DNA of 21,830 bases, taken from JAJPHT01 sp035526585. Its GTDB lineage: Archaea; Thermoplasmatota; SW-10-69-26; JACQPN01; JAJPHT01. Made by a program: the position numbers and the translations under genes. The DNA lies in contig DATLCC010000106.1 of the NCBI GenBank assembly GCA_035526585.1, forward strand, positions 1 through 21,830. The letters run 5' to 3'. Below are positions 13,813-21,360 of this stretch, in pieces. Under the pieces are notes generated by a model. That model was not told the origin of the DNA, did not search any database, and saw nothing but the letters and a program-made list of their open reading frames with translations. How positions within the stretch are numbered: position 1 is the stretch's first letter; each line of letters begins with the position of its first letter.

Positions 13813-16794
13813 TCACTTAGGCCGCTCGTCCGACCAGATCTTCACAGGCCCTTTCGGCCGCGCGATGCACGTGAGCACGTACGTCTTCTGCTGCTCCGCG
13901 TTGAGGGCGGACCCGGCCGATTGGTCCGGCGCCGCGCCTTCCCACCGCGCGCTGCATGTGTCGCAGGAGCCGGCCTTGCACGAGCTTGGCAGATCGAGAC
14001 CCGCGTCGGCGCCCGCTTCGAGGATGTTCTGGTTCTTGCCCACCGCGAGGACGACGCCTTCCTTCACGAACTCGACGCGGAACTGGTCGGGCCCGATCAC
14101 CGGCTCGACGGGGGCGCTTGGCGCCTGCGCCGCGACGGGCGCCGCCATCGCCATGCCGCCGGACGCCTTCATGGCGCCCGCGATCACGACGTGCAGGTCC
14201 ATGACCTCGACCCCGGCCTTGGCCTTCTTCGCCGTGGTCTTGAGCGATTGATAGCAGCCGGGCGACATGGTGAGGACGACCTCGGCGCCCGCCGACATCG
14301 CGGCCTTCAGGCAACGCTCGGCCATCGAGGCCGCGAGCGTCTCGTCGAGCATCTTCAGCGCGCGCCCTTGCCCGCATTCCTGGTGCTCGCAGGGGACGAC
14401 GGTCGCTGCGACCGCCTTTGCGAGCTCCGTCACTGCGGCGCGCTGCGCCGCCGTCAGGCCTTCGGGCACGTGCACGACGGCCTTCTTCGTGAGCTTCTTG
14501 TCCGCATCGATCTCGAGCTTCTTGCCCTTGAGGAGGTCGAGAAGCACGGTCGACGTGTGGAGTCCCGCAGGGACCTCCACCTCGTTGGCGGAGGCGACGA
14601 GGGGCCAGTCGAGGGCGATCGCGCGCGCGGCGTTCGCGTCCGGCGTGACGAGGGTGCGCACGTTGCGCTTCGCGAGCTTCTCGAGGAGCGGCGCGATCGC
14701 GGCCTCGGCCGCGACGCGCTGGCCCGTCTCGAAGAGCGCGGCCGCGCTGCCGGCGTCGTCCTTGCCGAGGTGTCCCACAGGATAGCCTGCGCCCAGGAGC
14801 GACATGGCCGCGCCCTGCGCGACGTCGTTCGCCTCGAAGGTCGCGACGTCGTCCGCGAGGAACATCGTGGTGCTCACGGGGTCGAAGCCCATGGTCATCC
14901 ACTTGCTGCGGTCCTTCCCGGCGTACTGCTCTGCGAGGCCGGCCTGCTCGGGGAGGGGGCCGAACTGCTGCACGCACGCGGCGAGCAGGAGGTCGGTGAC
15001 GCGCTGGATGGGGATGGCGACGGGGCACACCGCGTCGGGCATGTGCTCGAGCGCGGTCCAAGCCACGTTGCGGTGGACGCGCGGCGAGAGCGTGGCGCGC
15101 CCTTCGATGACGGCCTTCGCGAGCTGCACGCGGCCGCGGGGGGTCGCGGACTCCCAGGGCGTCGTGCGCCCTTCGGGCGAATAGGCGTTGCACATGCCGC
15201 AGAAGATGCAGCTCGTGACGGTCTGCGCGAGCTCGCCCAATCGCCCAGCGTGGACGCGGCCGAGCGCGCGCTGCATCGCCTCGAACTGCGGGTCGCTCGC
15301 GGTGGGGAAGACGCCGCGTTGGACCTTCAGCATCGGCCCGGCGATCTTCATCTGGAGCGCGAAGTCGTGGACGGGGAGCGGCATGAGACGCGTGCGCGGG
15401 CCCGTGACGACGCCGGGGTTGAAGATCTCCTTCTTGTCGGTCTTCTTGCGCCAGAGGTTGAGCTTCTTGATGCGCTCCTTGCCAAGGACCGCCTTCGCCT
15501 CGTTCGAGGCGAGGACGCCCGTGGAGTAGCTGCGGCCGCCCACGCCCTTCACGGCGTCGATCACGGCGAGCGCGTTCCCCATCGCGAGCGGGTACGTGCC
15601 GCGGCGCTCGTCGTCGAGCCCGTAGTAGATGAGATCGAACTCGGTGGGCGACACCGCGATCGCCCAGAGGCACGCGCGTTCGAGCTTGCCCGCGGCGCTC
15701 GCCGCCTCCATCGCGGCGGGAAGCTTCTCGGCGGCGACGATCGTCTCGGCGACGACGACGCTCGGGCCGAGGCGCTTGAGGTTCAGGTGGTTGAACCGGT
15801 TGTCCCAGATGCGCTGGGCATCGGTGTCCTTCGCGGCGCTGCCGCCGCCCGTGAGCATGATGCCCTTCACCTGCTCGACCTGCTGCGCGGCGTCGCTGCT
15901 TTCCAGCGTGACGAGGACGCCGGCCTTGTTGGGCAGGAGCTTCGAGCCGGCGGCCTTGTTCACGAGCTCGGCGTACTCCTGCGTGACGAGCGTCACGTGG
16001 TACGGTCGCGCCTCGAGGAGAGCGCGCCGCGCGGCGACCTGCGCCGCCTCCACCGACTCGAAGCTCGCGTAGAAGTGCGTGAGGGCGGTGACCTTGCGCA
16101 CCTTGAGGGTGACCTCGACGATGAAGCCCGCGCCGCCGAACGTCTCGCTCACGAGGTCGAGGTCCTCGCCTTCGACGAGATACTCCTTGCCCTCGGGCGA
16201 GAGGAGCGTCACGGAGACGATGTCGTTGCGGAACGGGCCGTACTTCGCGCTTCCGACGCCGCCGCCGCCTTGTGCGAGCCAGCCCGCGACGGTGGCCGCG
16301 TGATAGCTCGTCGGGTACTGGCGTAGCGCGAAGCCGTGCGGGACCAGCGCCTGCTCCAGCTGGTAGAACGTGACGTTGCCCTCGACGCGCACGGTGCCCG
16401 CGGCCTTGTCGACCTGGAGGACCTTGTTGAAGCCGCGCATGTCGACGACCACGCCGCCCTCGGTCGGGACGGAGCCGCCGTAGCCCGATGTGCCTGCGCC
16501 GCGGGGAGTGAGGGGCACGCCGTTCTGCTTCGCGAACTGGAGGAGCTCCAGGAGCTCGCCGCGCACCTGGGGACGGACGACCGCCCATGCGTTGCGCTTG
16601 AGGAGAAGGTTGAGCGTCGTCGGGGGCTGCGACGCGTCGCGGCTGTAGAGCACGCGCTCGGCGATGTCGTCGGAGGCGCGGTCGCCGAAGTAGTACTCCA
16701 GCTTGCGGGCCTGCCCCTTGGGGAGCTCGTTGAAGAACGGGCTCATGCGCTGCGCGGCCTTGCGCGGATTCAGGGCGAGCTCGAGAAGGTCCAT
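13813..16794 (-). CDS. FAD-linked oxidoreductase fused to Fe-S, CCG-like and [2Fe-2S] ferredoxin domains
   Basis: The 993-residue protein belongs to the glycolate/D-lactate dehydrogenase-like class. Order of domains: FAD-binding PCMH domain (about 60-235, with PRGAGTSGYGGSVPTEGG at 97-114); FAD-oxidase C-terminal domain (about 240-465, ending FNPG); an Fe-S region with CIFCGMC (C529, C532, C535) and a lone CP at C590; a CCG-like region (C802, C807, SPGC at C847); an Ala/Pro linker (about 880-900); and a plant-type [2Fe-2S] ferredoxin (C939, C944, C947, C976, i.e. Cx4Cx2Cx28C). Relatives usually have two Cx2Cx2Cx3CP motifs; here only the ligands of one [4Fe-4S] cluster remain. The substrate, probably a 2-hydroxy acid, is unproven. 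No signal peptide is seen, so it is likely cytoplasmic or peripheral. ATG at 16794 has a TATA box about 40 nt upstream. Confidence 0.9.
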   Translation of the reverse strand: MDLLELALNPRKAAQRMSPFFNELPKGQARKLEYYFGDRASDDIAERVLYSRDASQPPTTLNLLLKRNAWAVVRPQVRGELLELLQFAKQNGVPLTPRGAGTSGYGGSVPTEGGVVVDMRGFNKVLQVDKAAGTVRVEGNVTFYQLEQALVPHGFALRQYPTSYHAATVAGWLAQGGGGVGSAKYGPFRNDIVSVTLLSPEGKEYLVEGEDLDLVSETFGGAGFIVEVTLKVRKVTALTHFYASFESVEAAQVAARRALLEARPYHVTLVTQEYAELVNKAAGSKLLPNKAGVLVTLESSDAAQQVEQVKGIMLTGGGSAAKDTDAQRIWDNRFNHLNLKRLGPSVVVAETIVAAEKLPAAMEAASAAGKLERACLWAIAVSPTEFDLIYYGLDDERRGTYPLAMGNALAVIDAVKGVGGRSYSTGVLASNEAKAVLGKERIKKLNLWRKKTDKKEIFNPGVVTGPRTRLMPLPVHDFALQMKIAGPMLKVQRGVFPTASDPQFEAMQRALGRVHAGRLGELAQTVTSCIFCGMCNAYSPEGRTTPWESATPRGRVQLAKAVIEGRATLSPRVHRNVAWTALEHMPDAVCPVAIPIQRVTDLLLAACVQQFGPLPEQAGLAEQYAGKDRSKWMTMGFDPVSTTMFLADDVATFEANDVAQGAAMSLLGAGYPVGHLGKDDAGSAAALFETGQRVAAEAAIAPLLEKLAKRNVRTLVTPDANAARAIALDWPLVASANEVEVPAGLHTSTVLLDLLKGKKLEIDADKKLTKKAVVHVPEGLTAAQRAAVTELAKAVAATVVPCEHQECGQGRALKMLDETLAASMAERCLKAAMSAGAEVVLTMSPGCYQSLKTTAKKAKAGVEVMDLHVVIAGAMKASGGMAMAAPVAAQAPSAPVEPVIGPDQFRVEFVKEGVVLAVGKNQNILEAGADAGLDLPSSCKAGSCDTCSARWEGAAPDQSAGSALNAEQQKTYVLTCIARPKGPVKIWSDERPK

Positions 16795-16830
16795 GGAGGT
16801 CCCCGGGACGAGCGCGCGAACGGGGCGGCT

Positions 16831-16840
16831 GTATAAGAAG
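16831..16840 (-). promoter_or_regulatory. TATA-like box of the flavoprotein gene
   Basis: Minus strand CTTCTTATAC continues into AGCC. It lies about 40 nt before the ATG. The 10-mer TTATACAGCC also forms the box of the divergent cupredoxin operon. Confidence 0.5.
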
Positions 16841-16852
16841 ACTTCGCGCTTT

Positions 16853-16867
16853 CGCCAAAAAATGGCG
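16853..16867. promoter_or_regulatory. Short inverted repeat in the divergent promoter region
   Basis: CGCCA, AAAAA, TGGCG forms a perfect 5-bp inverted repeat between the two divergent TATA boxes. The palindrome TGATATCA lies at 16877-16884. Either could be a regulator-binding site; neither matches a motif I know. Confidence 0.25.
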
Positions 16868-16920
16868 CGCAGCGAGTGATATCAAAATGCCGCCTCTCCA
16901 GGCGAAGTACGCTCGTCAGG

Positions 16921-16931
16921 GTTTTATACAG
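16921..16931 (+). promoter_or_regulatory. TATA-like box of the cupredoxin/cytochrome b operon
   Basis: GTTTTATACAG is centred about 25 nt before the GTG at 16951. That spacing implies a leaderless first gene and decides the start codon. Confidence 0.6.
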
Positions 16932-16950
16932 CCTCTGGAATGGGGGCCTC

Positions 16951-17739
16951 GTGAGCCCCGTGCCACGGCCAGGACGCCACGTCGTCCTGCTCCTTGGGAT
17001 CGCCGTTCTCCTGACGTTCTCCCTTGCGTTGCCCGCTGGCGCGCAGGACGCGAACGCGACGCCCGGCGCGACCAACGAGACCCCCACTGACGCGCCCGCT
17101 TCGGGCGGCGCCGGTGGCGATCTCGGCGTGCCCGCGGACGCTCCCGCGCCTGCGGACAAGAAGATCACGCGCGTGCTCACCTTCGGCGTCCTCGACGAGG
17201 GGTGCCCTGCGGGCGTGACCGCACCGTGTTTCGATGTGGCGACCCTCGTGGCGAACCCGGGCGACGTCGTCGTCCTGCACGGGAACTTCGTGAACTCCGA
17301 CACTCCGCACAACGTTCACGTGACTGAACCGGCGGGGCCGAAGAGCCAGCTCGTGGGGAACGCGGTGCATACCGTGTCCTTCATCATGCCAGAAAGCGGC
17401 GGCGTGACCTTCATCTGCGACGCGCACAAGGACTCGATGATCGCCAAGGTCGTCACCCCCGCGGCCGCCGCGAGCTCGGGCGGCCATGCGAGCGTCGCGA
17501 CCCTCGGCGTGCACTTCCTCGCCTACTGGGTCGGGGTCATCGCATTCGCCATCCTCTTCATCGTCTACGGCCTGACGTTCTTCATTTTCAAGTACAACGA
17601 GACGCCGGCGACCACGGACCACCACGATCGCGTCGAGGGCGTGCCCGAGTCGCGGCGCCTCGCTGCGGTCGCGCCGCTCCTCGCGGTCGTCCTCGCGATC
17701 GCCGCGATCGCCGCGGTCATCTTCGTCGCGACGAGGTGA
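16951..17739 (+). CDS. Membrane-anchored cupredoxin (halocyanin/plastocyanin-like)
   Basis: From GTG at 16951 the protein has 262 residues. A signal peptide (about 8-31, ending PAGA before Q) leads to a low-complexity Ala/Pro/Thr linker and then a blue-copper domain at about 72-168. The type-1 copper ligands are visible: H120 in SDTPHNVH, then C156, H159 and M163 in FICDAHKDSM (Cx2Hx3M). Two membrane helices follow (about 187-213 and 238-260), so the copper domain is tethered outside. An upstream ATG at 16876 would put residues before the TATA box, so it is rejected. As first gene of the operon with Rieske and cytochrome b, it is the likely electron acceptor from the complex. This role is inference. 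Confidence 0.9.
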   Translation: MSPVPRPGRHVVLLLGIAVLLTFSLALPAGAQDANATPGATNETPTDAPASGGAGGDLGVPADAPAPADKKITRVLTFGVLDEGCPAGVTAPCFDVATLVANPGDVVVLHGNFVNSDTPHNVHVTEPAGPKSQLVGNAVHTVSFIMPESGGVTFICDAHKDSMIAKVVTPAAAASSGGHASVATLGVHFLAYWVGVIAFAILFIVYGLTFFIFKYNETPATTDHHDRVEGVPESRRLAAVAPLLAVVLAIAAIAAVIFVATR

Positions 17740-17744
17740 GCCGC

Positions 17745-18101
17745 GTGGCCAAGAAGTCCGGCTCGACGCCAGGCGACGTGGTGCGGTTCGATCCCGCGCC
17801 CGAGCCCATGATCGCGGCGCTCGCCATCGGAGCGCTCACCCTCCTCGAGATGGTCTTCGCGATCGCCTTCCTCTTCCTCCTGTTCACGAGCGGCGCGAAG
17901 CACGTGGGCCAGACGATCGCGCTGGGTGGCGCGACCTTCACGTACGCGGGCAACACGACGGAGGTCCAGCAGGCCGAGGCGCTCCTTCTCGGAGGCGCGC
18001 TCCTGACACTCGCGGCGATCCTCTCGCTCTATCGCAAGTTCTTCCTTCCCGACGTCATGATCGTGAAGAAGCGGAAACTGAAGTACGAGGACCTGATGTG
18101 A
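17745..18101 (+). CDS. Small membrane protein of the cytochrome b/Rieske operon
   Basis: This 118-residue protein has helices at about 22-46 and 72-91, a short outside loop with NTT, and a basic C-terminal tail (KKRKLKYEDLM). I do not recognise a family. The start is GTG at 17745, because GAGGTGA lies 5 nt upstream (17733-17739, overlapping the previous stop). A GTG at 17736 overlapping that stop is the alternative. Its position between the cupredoxin and Rieske genes, with only 11 bp to the next start, suggests an accessory subunit of the quinol-oxidising complex. Confidence 0.8.
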   Translation: MAKKSGSTPGDVVRFDPAPEPMIAALAIGALTLLEMVFAIAFLFLLFTSGAKHVGQTIALGGATFTYAGNTTEVQQAEALLLGGALLTLAAILSLYRKFFLPDVMIVKKRKLKYEDLM

Positions 18102-18112
18102 GGTGAGACACG

Positions 18113-18964
18113 GTGGACCGACGCTCCTTCGTCAAGGCATGTGTCACGACCGCCGGCGTCGGCGCGCTCGCAGCGAGCGGCATCGGCCTCGCCGCCGGCC
18201 TCGAGATCCCGCGCAAGGCGGGCCTCCCGCCCGTGCGCTACTTCGGCTGCCACCGCGTGGGCGGCCCCGCGCCGCGCGGCATCCCCTACATCCCGATCAC
18301 GATCGAGAACGGCACGCTCGTCGGGAAGACCAGCATCCCCCACTACAAGGCCGGCGAGCCTGATATCAACATCCTCGAGTGGTACAAGTACTGCGGCCAC
18401 TCGGGCGCGCCGGGCCTCCAGCCCGACTTCACGAAGGACAACACGCTCACCTACCTCGCGAAGGAGGAGTACGAGCATATCATCACGCCCTGGTTCAAGC
18501 CCTACCTCGACCAGCCCGTGAAGGTCGACCAGTTCCCGGCCGAGAACTTCGGCGCGGCGTTCAAGTGGCGCTCCGAAGGGCAGTCCGGCTCGAACGTGCT
18601 CACGGGCATCATCATCCGCGCTCCCGTCTCGCAGCTCGAGCGCGTGACGAGCGCGAAGCCCCCCGGCAAGCCCATCTCCGAGGATGAGTTCGCCTGGGTG
18701 CGCAAGAACATCTGGCACGAGGAGGGCGGCAACGTCTTCATCGGCGTCTCCTCGTTCTGCACGCACTTCTGCTGCGCGCCCGGCTACCGCGAGAGCGAGA
18801 AGCTCGCGCGCCCGCGCGACGCGTGGGACAACATCTTCTGCACGTGCCACAACTCCAACTACAACTACCGTCAGCCGGTCTCGTTCACCTTCGCGCCCGA
18901 AGTCGCGACGGAGTCGGGCGGGTTCGACCCGCTCATGACGCGCGGCGGAGGAGCTGAGCACTGA
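18113..18964 (+). CDS. Rieske [2Fe-2S] protein of a cytochrome bc-type complex
   Basis: The 283-residue protein starts with a Tat-type signal or anchor (DRRSFVKACVTTAGVGALAA). Rieske cluster box 1 is CTHFCC (C216, H218, disulfide C221) and box 2 is CTCHNSNY (C243, C245, H246). The usual CTHLGC Gly is a Cys (C220), giving an unusual CC pair, and the usual CPCHGS is CTCHNS. The 21 residues between the boxes exceed the 12-13 typical of mitochondrial and b6f proteins. A long insertion between the helix and the cluster fold (about 75-160) is also seen in other archaeal Rieske proteins. The start is GTG at 18113, with GAGGTGA about 6 nt upstream. Its TGA overlaps the next ATG by one base. It transfers electrons from quinol at cytochrome b to the copper protein. 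Confidence 0.93.
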   Translation: MDRRSFVKACVTTAGVGALAASGIGLAAGLEIPRKAGLPPVRYFGCHRVGGPAPRGIPYIPITIENGTLVGKTSIPHYKAGEPDINILEWYKYCGHSGAPGLQPDFTKDNTLTYLAKEEYEHIITPWFKPYLDQPVKVDQFPAENFGAAFKWRSEGQSGSNVLTGIIIRAPVSQLERVTSAKPPGKPISEDEFAWVRKNIWHEEGGNVFIGVSSFCTHFCCAPGYRESEKLARPRDAWDNIFCTCHNSNYNYRQPVSFTFAPEVATESGGFDPLMTRGGGAEH

Positions 18965-19788
18965 TGACCGTCGTCCCAGCCAACGAGAGCACGCTCACCA
19001 CCCCGAAGAAGGTGACCGGCGGGCAGAAGGTGGCGCTGCGCATGTACGCGTGGATGGACGAGCGCTTCCGCATCCGCAACATCGCGGACAAGGTCGGCGC
19101 GTTCTACATGCAGATCAACATGCAGCTTCCCCGTTCGCACACGGAGAAGTACAAGCTGCGCTCGATCTGGTACTGGTACCCGATGTACACGCTGGGAAGC
19201 CTCGCGCTCCTTGCGTTCGTCATCGCCGCGATCAGCGGCATCATCCTCACGTTCTGGTACGTGCCGTCCACCGCTCCGGTCGTCACCGAGAACTACGGCC
19301 GCTTCGGCGGCGTGAACCCCACCGAAGCGTGGGTGTCGGTCGCCCAGATCATGCTGGAGATCCCGTTCGGCTTCATGGTCCGCGCCATCCACTTCTGGAG
19401 CGCGATGATCATGGTGGCGGCCGTGTTCCTCCACATGCTGCGCGTCTACTTCACGCAGGCGTACAAGAAACCCCGCGAGCTCAACTGGCTCCTCGGCGTC
19501 GTCCTGATGCTGACGACGCTGGCGCTGGGCTATTCCGGCTACATCCTGCCCTGGTCGCAGCTCTCCTATTGGGCCGGCACGATCGGCAACGAGATGGCCG
19601 CGTCCTCGCCGCCCGCGATCTTCGGGCGCATCGTGAGCGCGCTCCTCTTCGCCGAAGAGTATGGCACGCAGCAGACGCTCACGCGCATGTACGTCCTCCA
19701 CGTCGTGCTGCTGCCCGTGATCGCCGCGTCGCTCATCGGCCTCCACATCGCTCTCGTCTGGATCCAAGGCATCGCGGAGCCGCATTGA
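18964..19788 (+). CDS. Cytochrome b, N-terminal subunit (b6-type)
   Basis: The 274-residue protein has the four-helix core of cytochrome b/b6. The two haem-b ligand pairs are visible: H143 and H157 (spacing 14), and H246 and H261. The second spacing of 15 is the b6f-type value; bc1-type proteins have 14. GYSGYILPWSQLSYWAGT (about 189-206) is the conserved quinol-site loop. A 65-residue N-terminal extension before helix 1 is basic and amphipathic. The ATG overlaps the Rieske stop (TGATG), so translation is coupled. A separate gene encodes the C-terminal half, as in b6f complexes. A Cys for a covalent haem c, as in b6, is not seen; the protein has no Cys. Confidence 0.95.
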   Translation: MTVVPANESTLTTPKKVTGGQKVALRMYAWMDERFRIRNIADKVGAFYMQINMQLPRSHTEKYKLRSIWYWYPMYTLGSLALLAFVIAAISGIILTFWYVPSTAPVVTENYGRFGGVNPTEAWVSVAQIMLEIPFGFMVRAIHFWSAMIMVAAVFLHMLRVYFTQAYKKPRELNWLLGVVLMLTTLALGYSGYILPWSQLSYWAGTIGNEMAASSPPAIFGRIVSALLFAEEYGTQQTLTRMYVLHVVLLPVIAASLIGLHIALVWIQGIAEPH

Positions 19789-19805
19789 CCGTGGAGGTGT
19801 GAAGC

Positions 19806-20579
19806 ATGGCCAGCCAAGAAGCCTCGATGTCGGAACTCCTCGGCGCCTATAGCCGCGAGGCCGCGCAGCTCGAACGCGAGCGGCGCGCGGTGAAGAAGCT
19901 GCGCCCGGTCGAGGGTCACCCGTTCTGGCCGCACGAGGTCGTGCGGGACATGATCATCATCCTCACCTTCACCGGCATCTGCATCCTTGCGTCGGGCGCG
20001 ATGCCGTACTTCCTCGAAAGCCCCGCGAACCCCACCGGCCAGCCTGCGGTCATCCTGCCCGACTGGTACCTTCTCTTCGCGTACGGCGCGCTGAAGATCA
20101 CCGAGGACCTCACCATCCTGGGGCACCCGATCCCGACGCCCATGCTCGATGCGCAGTACAACTTTGCGCTAAGCCCCGCCGACTGGGGCCCCGTGAACGC
20201 GAAGCTCCTCGGCCTGATCTTCAACCTCGTGCCGGGCATCCCGTTCATCATCGTGCCCTTCGTGAGCTTCGGCAAGAACCGTCGCCCCGTCGAGCACCCC
20301 TTCGCCGCGAGCATCGGGATGGCGACCGTCGTCTACATCGCGATGCTGTCGGTCTACGCCATCGACACCGTGATCAACAAGGAGTTCCCCTTCTTCGGTC
20401 GCGAGTACGGCGTCTTCCTGAAGCCCTACTTCACGATCTTCCGGTTCGACCTGCTCTCCTGGCTCACGCATCTTCTGCCCGTGATCACGTTCTTCGTGAT
20501 GTACATCCCGCTGAAGATCGTGCAGAAGCAGCACGGCTACGAGGCGAAGCTGAACCACAGCTACTACAACACGCGCTGA
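19806..20579 (+). CDS. Cytochrome b, C-terminal subunit (subunit IV-like)
   Basis: The 257-residue protein corresponds to the C-terminal half of cytochrome b. The quinol-oxidation motif is PDWY at 85-88, in place of the common PEWY, followed by LLFAYGALK. Membrane helices are at about 47-66, 133-153, 168-190 and 219-237. That is four segments, whereas plant subunit IV has three. A charged, helical N-terminal tail of about 40 residues precedes helix 1. The ATG at 19806 has GGAGGTG 5-11 nt upstream. It is the last gene of the operon. In the literature PDWY-type sites tend to go with low-potential quinones such as menaquinone; applying that here is inference. Confidence 0.92.
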   Translation: MASQEASMSELLGAYSREAAQLERERRAVKKLRPVEGHPFWPHEVVRDMIIILTFTGICILASGAMPYFLESPANPTGQPAVILPDWYLLFAYGALKITEDLTILGHPIPTPMLDAQYNFALSPADWGPVNAKLLGLIFNLVPGIPFIIVPFVSFGKNRRPVEHPFAASIGMATVVYIAMLSVYAIDTVINKEFPFFGREYGVFLKPYFTIFRFDLLSWLTHLLPVITFFVMYIPLKIVQKQHGYEAKLNHSYYNTR

Positions 20580-20747
20580 TGGCGGCGCTCTCGACGCCGC
20601 CTCGAAGGCGGGCCATCCGGAGCTCGCCTCGAGCGTGGGCGGGAGCCACGCGCCATCGCCGCGCCGCTTCACCTCGCCGCAGCGTGGATCCGCGGCCCGC
20701 GCGGCGCAACCGGCGACGACGAGCATGACCAGGAGCGCGCGACGCAT
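20580..20747 (-). CDS. Doubtful small lipoprotein start (end not resolved)
   Basis: ATG at 20747 has a strong ribosome site (GGAGGG, 6 nt upstream) and opens MRRALLVMLVVAGC, a short signal with a perfect lipobox (VAGC). The chain continues CAARAADPRCGEV for about 55 plausible residues. The frame then runs antisense through the cytochrome subunit gene to 20169 without a stop, and its composition there is typical of a spurious antisense frame. A single-base slip near 20585 would give a stop just inside the convergent gene. Only the non-overlapping part is listed. It may be a real small lipoprotein, a truncated remnant or chance. Confidence 0.3.
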
Positions 20748-20840
20748 GCACCGCCCTCCTCGCGCGCATGCATGTCGGTCGCGGCCGCGCGGCGCGGCAG
20801 CCTCATGTGCGCCCGCATGTGTGCCCGCACATGCGGAAGC
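20739..20840. promoter_or_regulatory. Region rich in GCATG-type inverted motifs upstream of the glutaredoxin-like gene
   Basis: GCATGCA occurs at 20744-20750 and again at 20767-20773. A perfect inverted repeat, GCATGTG then CACATGC with a 6-nt gap, spans 20815-20834 over the likely start codon. There is no AT-rich TATA-like box in this stretch, so the promoter is not located. The motifs may be operators or simple sequence drift. Confidence 0.3.
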
Positions 20841-21283
20841 TGCGGCTGCGCGAGCGCCAGTTCAAGCGCGTGGCGTTCGCGACCACCCTCGCGGGCATCG
20901 TCCTCATCGCGGTGGGGTTGCAGCAGCTCCTCGTCGCGCACCGTGTCTTCGCGTTCCTTGCCTTCGCGGCAGTCGGGACGGCGATCGCGCTCTCCTCAGC
21001 CTATCTCGAGATCGTGCCAGAGGCGGGGTTCGTCGTCACGCTCTACTCGCGCGAAGGGTGCTCCCTGTGCGATGCGGCGCGCGCGTTCCTCGTGGGCAAG
21101 AAGAGCGAGTATGACTACGACGTGTGGGAGGTGGACGTCGACCGCGATGCGAGCGCGGCGCACTATTCGGACTTCGTTCCTGTCGCGGCAGTAGGCGACG
21201 AGGAGCTTTTCCGCCTCGCGCCCGACTACGTGCGGCTCGAGGCGCGGCTGCGCGCGCTCGCGGACGCTAGGTTGCGCCGCTGA
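20831..21283 (+). CDS. Membrane-anchored glutaredoxin-like protein
   Basis: The 150-residue protein has two adjacent helices (about 14-34 and 37-57) and a C-terminal thioredoxin fold of the short glutaredoxin-like type (DUF836-like). Visible there are VTLYSREGCSLC with C77 and C80, an acidic strand VDVDRD, and VP at 116-117 as the expected cis-proline. The basic N-terminus (MRKLRLRERQFKR) predicts that the redox domain is cytoplasmic, after two helices. The start at ATG 20831 is uncertain; the frame is open back to 20768, but that extra part is His/Arg/Pro-rich and unlike a protein start. It may be a disulfide or thiol carrier, but the partner is unknown. It lies downstream of the cytochrome operon after a 251-bp gap. 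Confidence 0.75.
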   Translation: MRKLRLRERQFKRVAFATTLAGIVLIAVGLQQLLVAHRVFAFLAFAAVGTAIALSSAYLEIVPEAGFVVTLYSREGCSLCDAARAFLVGKKSEYDYDVWEVDVDRDASAAHYSDFVPVAAVGDEELFRLAPDYVRLEARLRALADARLRR

Positions 21284-21360
21284 TGCATCACAGGAAAGCG
21301 CGCGAAGAACGCGATCGACGTCCCCCGTCGCGTCCATCGCGTGGACTTGACGAGCCGCGA

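Noticed and set aside
13768..16885. Long frames overlapping the flavoprotein on both strands (852 and 1022 codons)
   Set aside because: The 993-residue frame contains FAD, Fe-S and ferredoxin motifs in the correct order. The others are Arg-rich shadows with no motif.
16876..16950. Upstream ATG start for the cupredoxin gene at 16876
   Set aside because: It would place 25 residues over the TATA-like box at 16921-16931 and ahead of an otherwise complete signal peptide. The GTG at 16951 fits the leaderless spacing.
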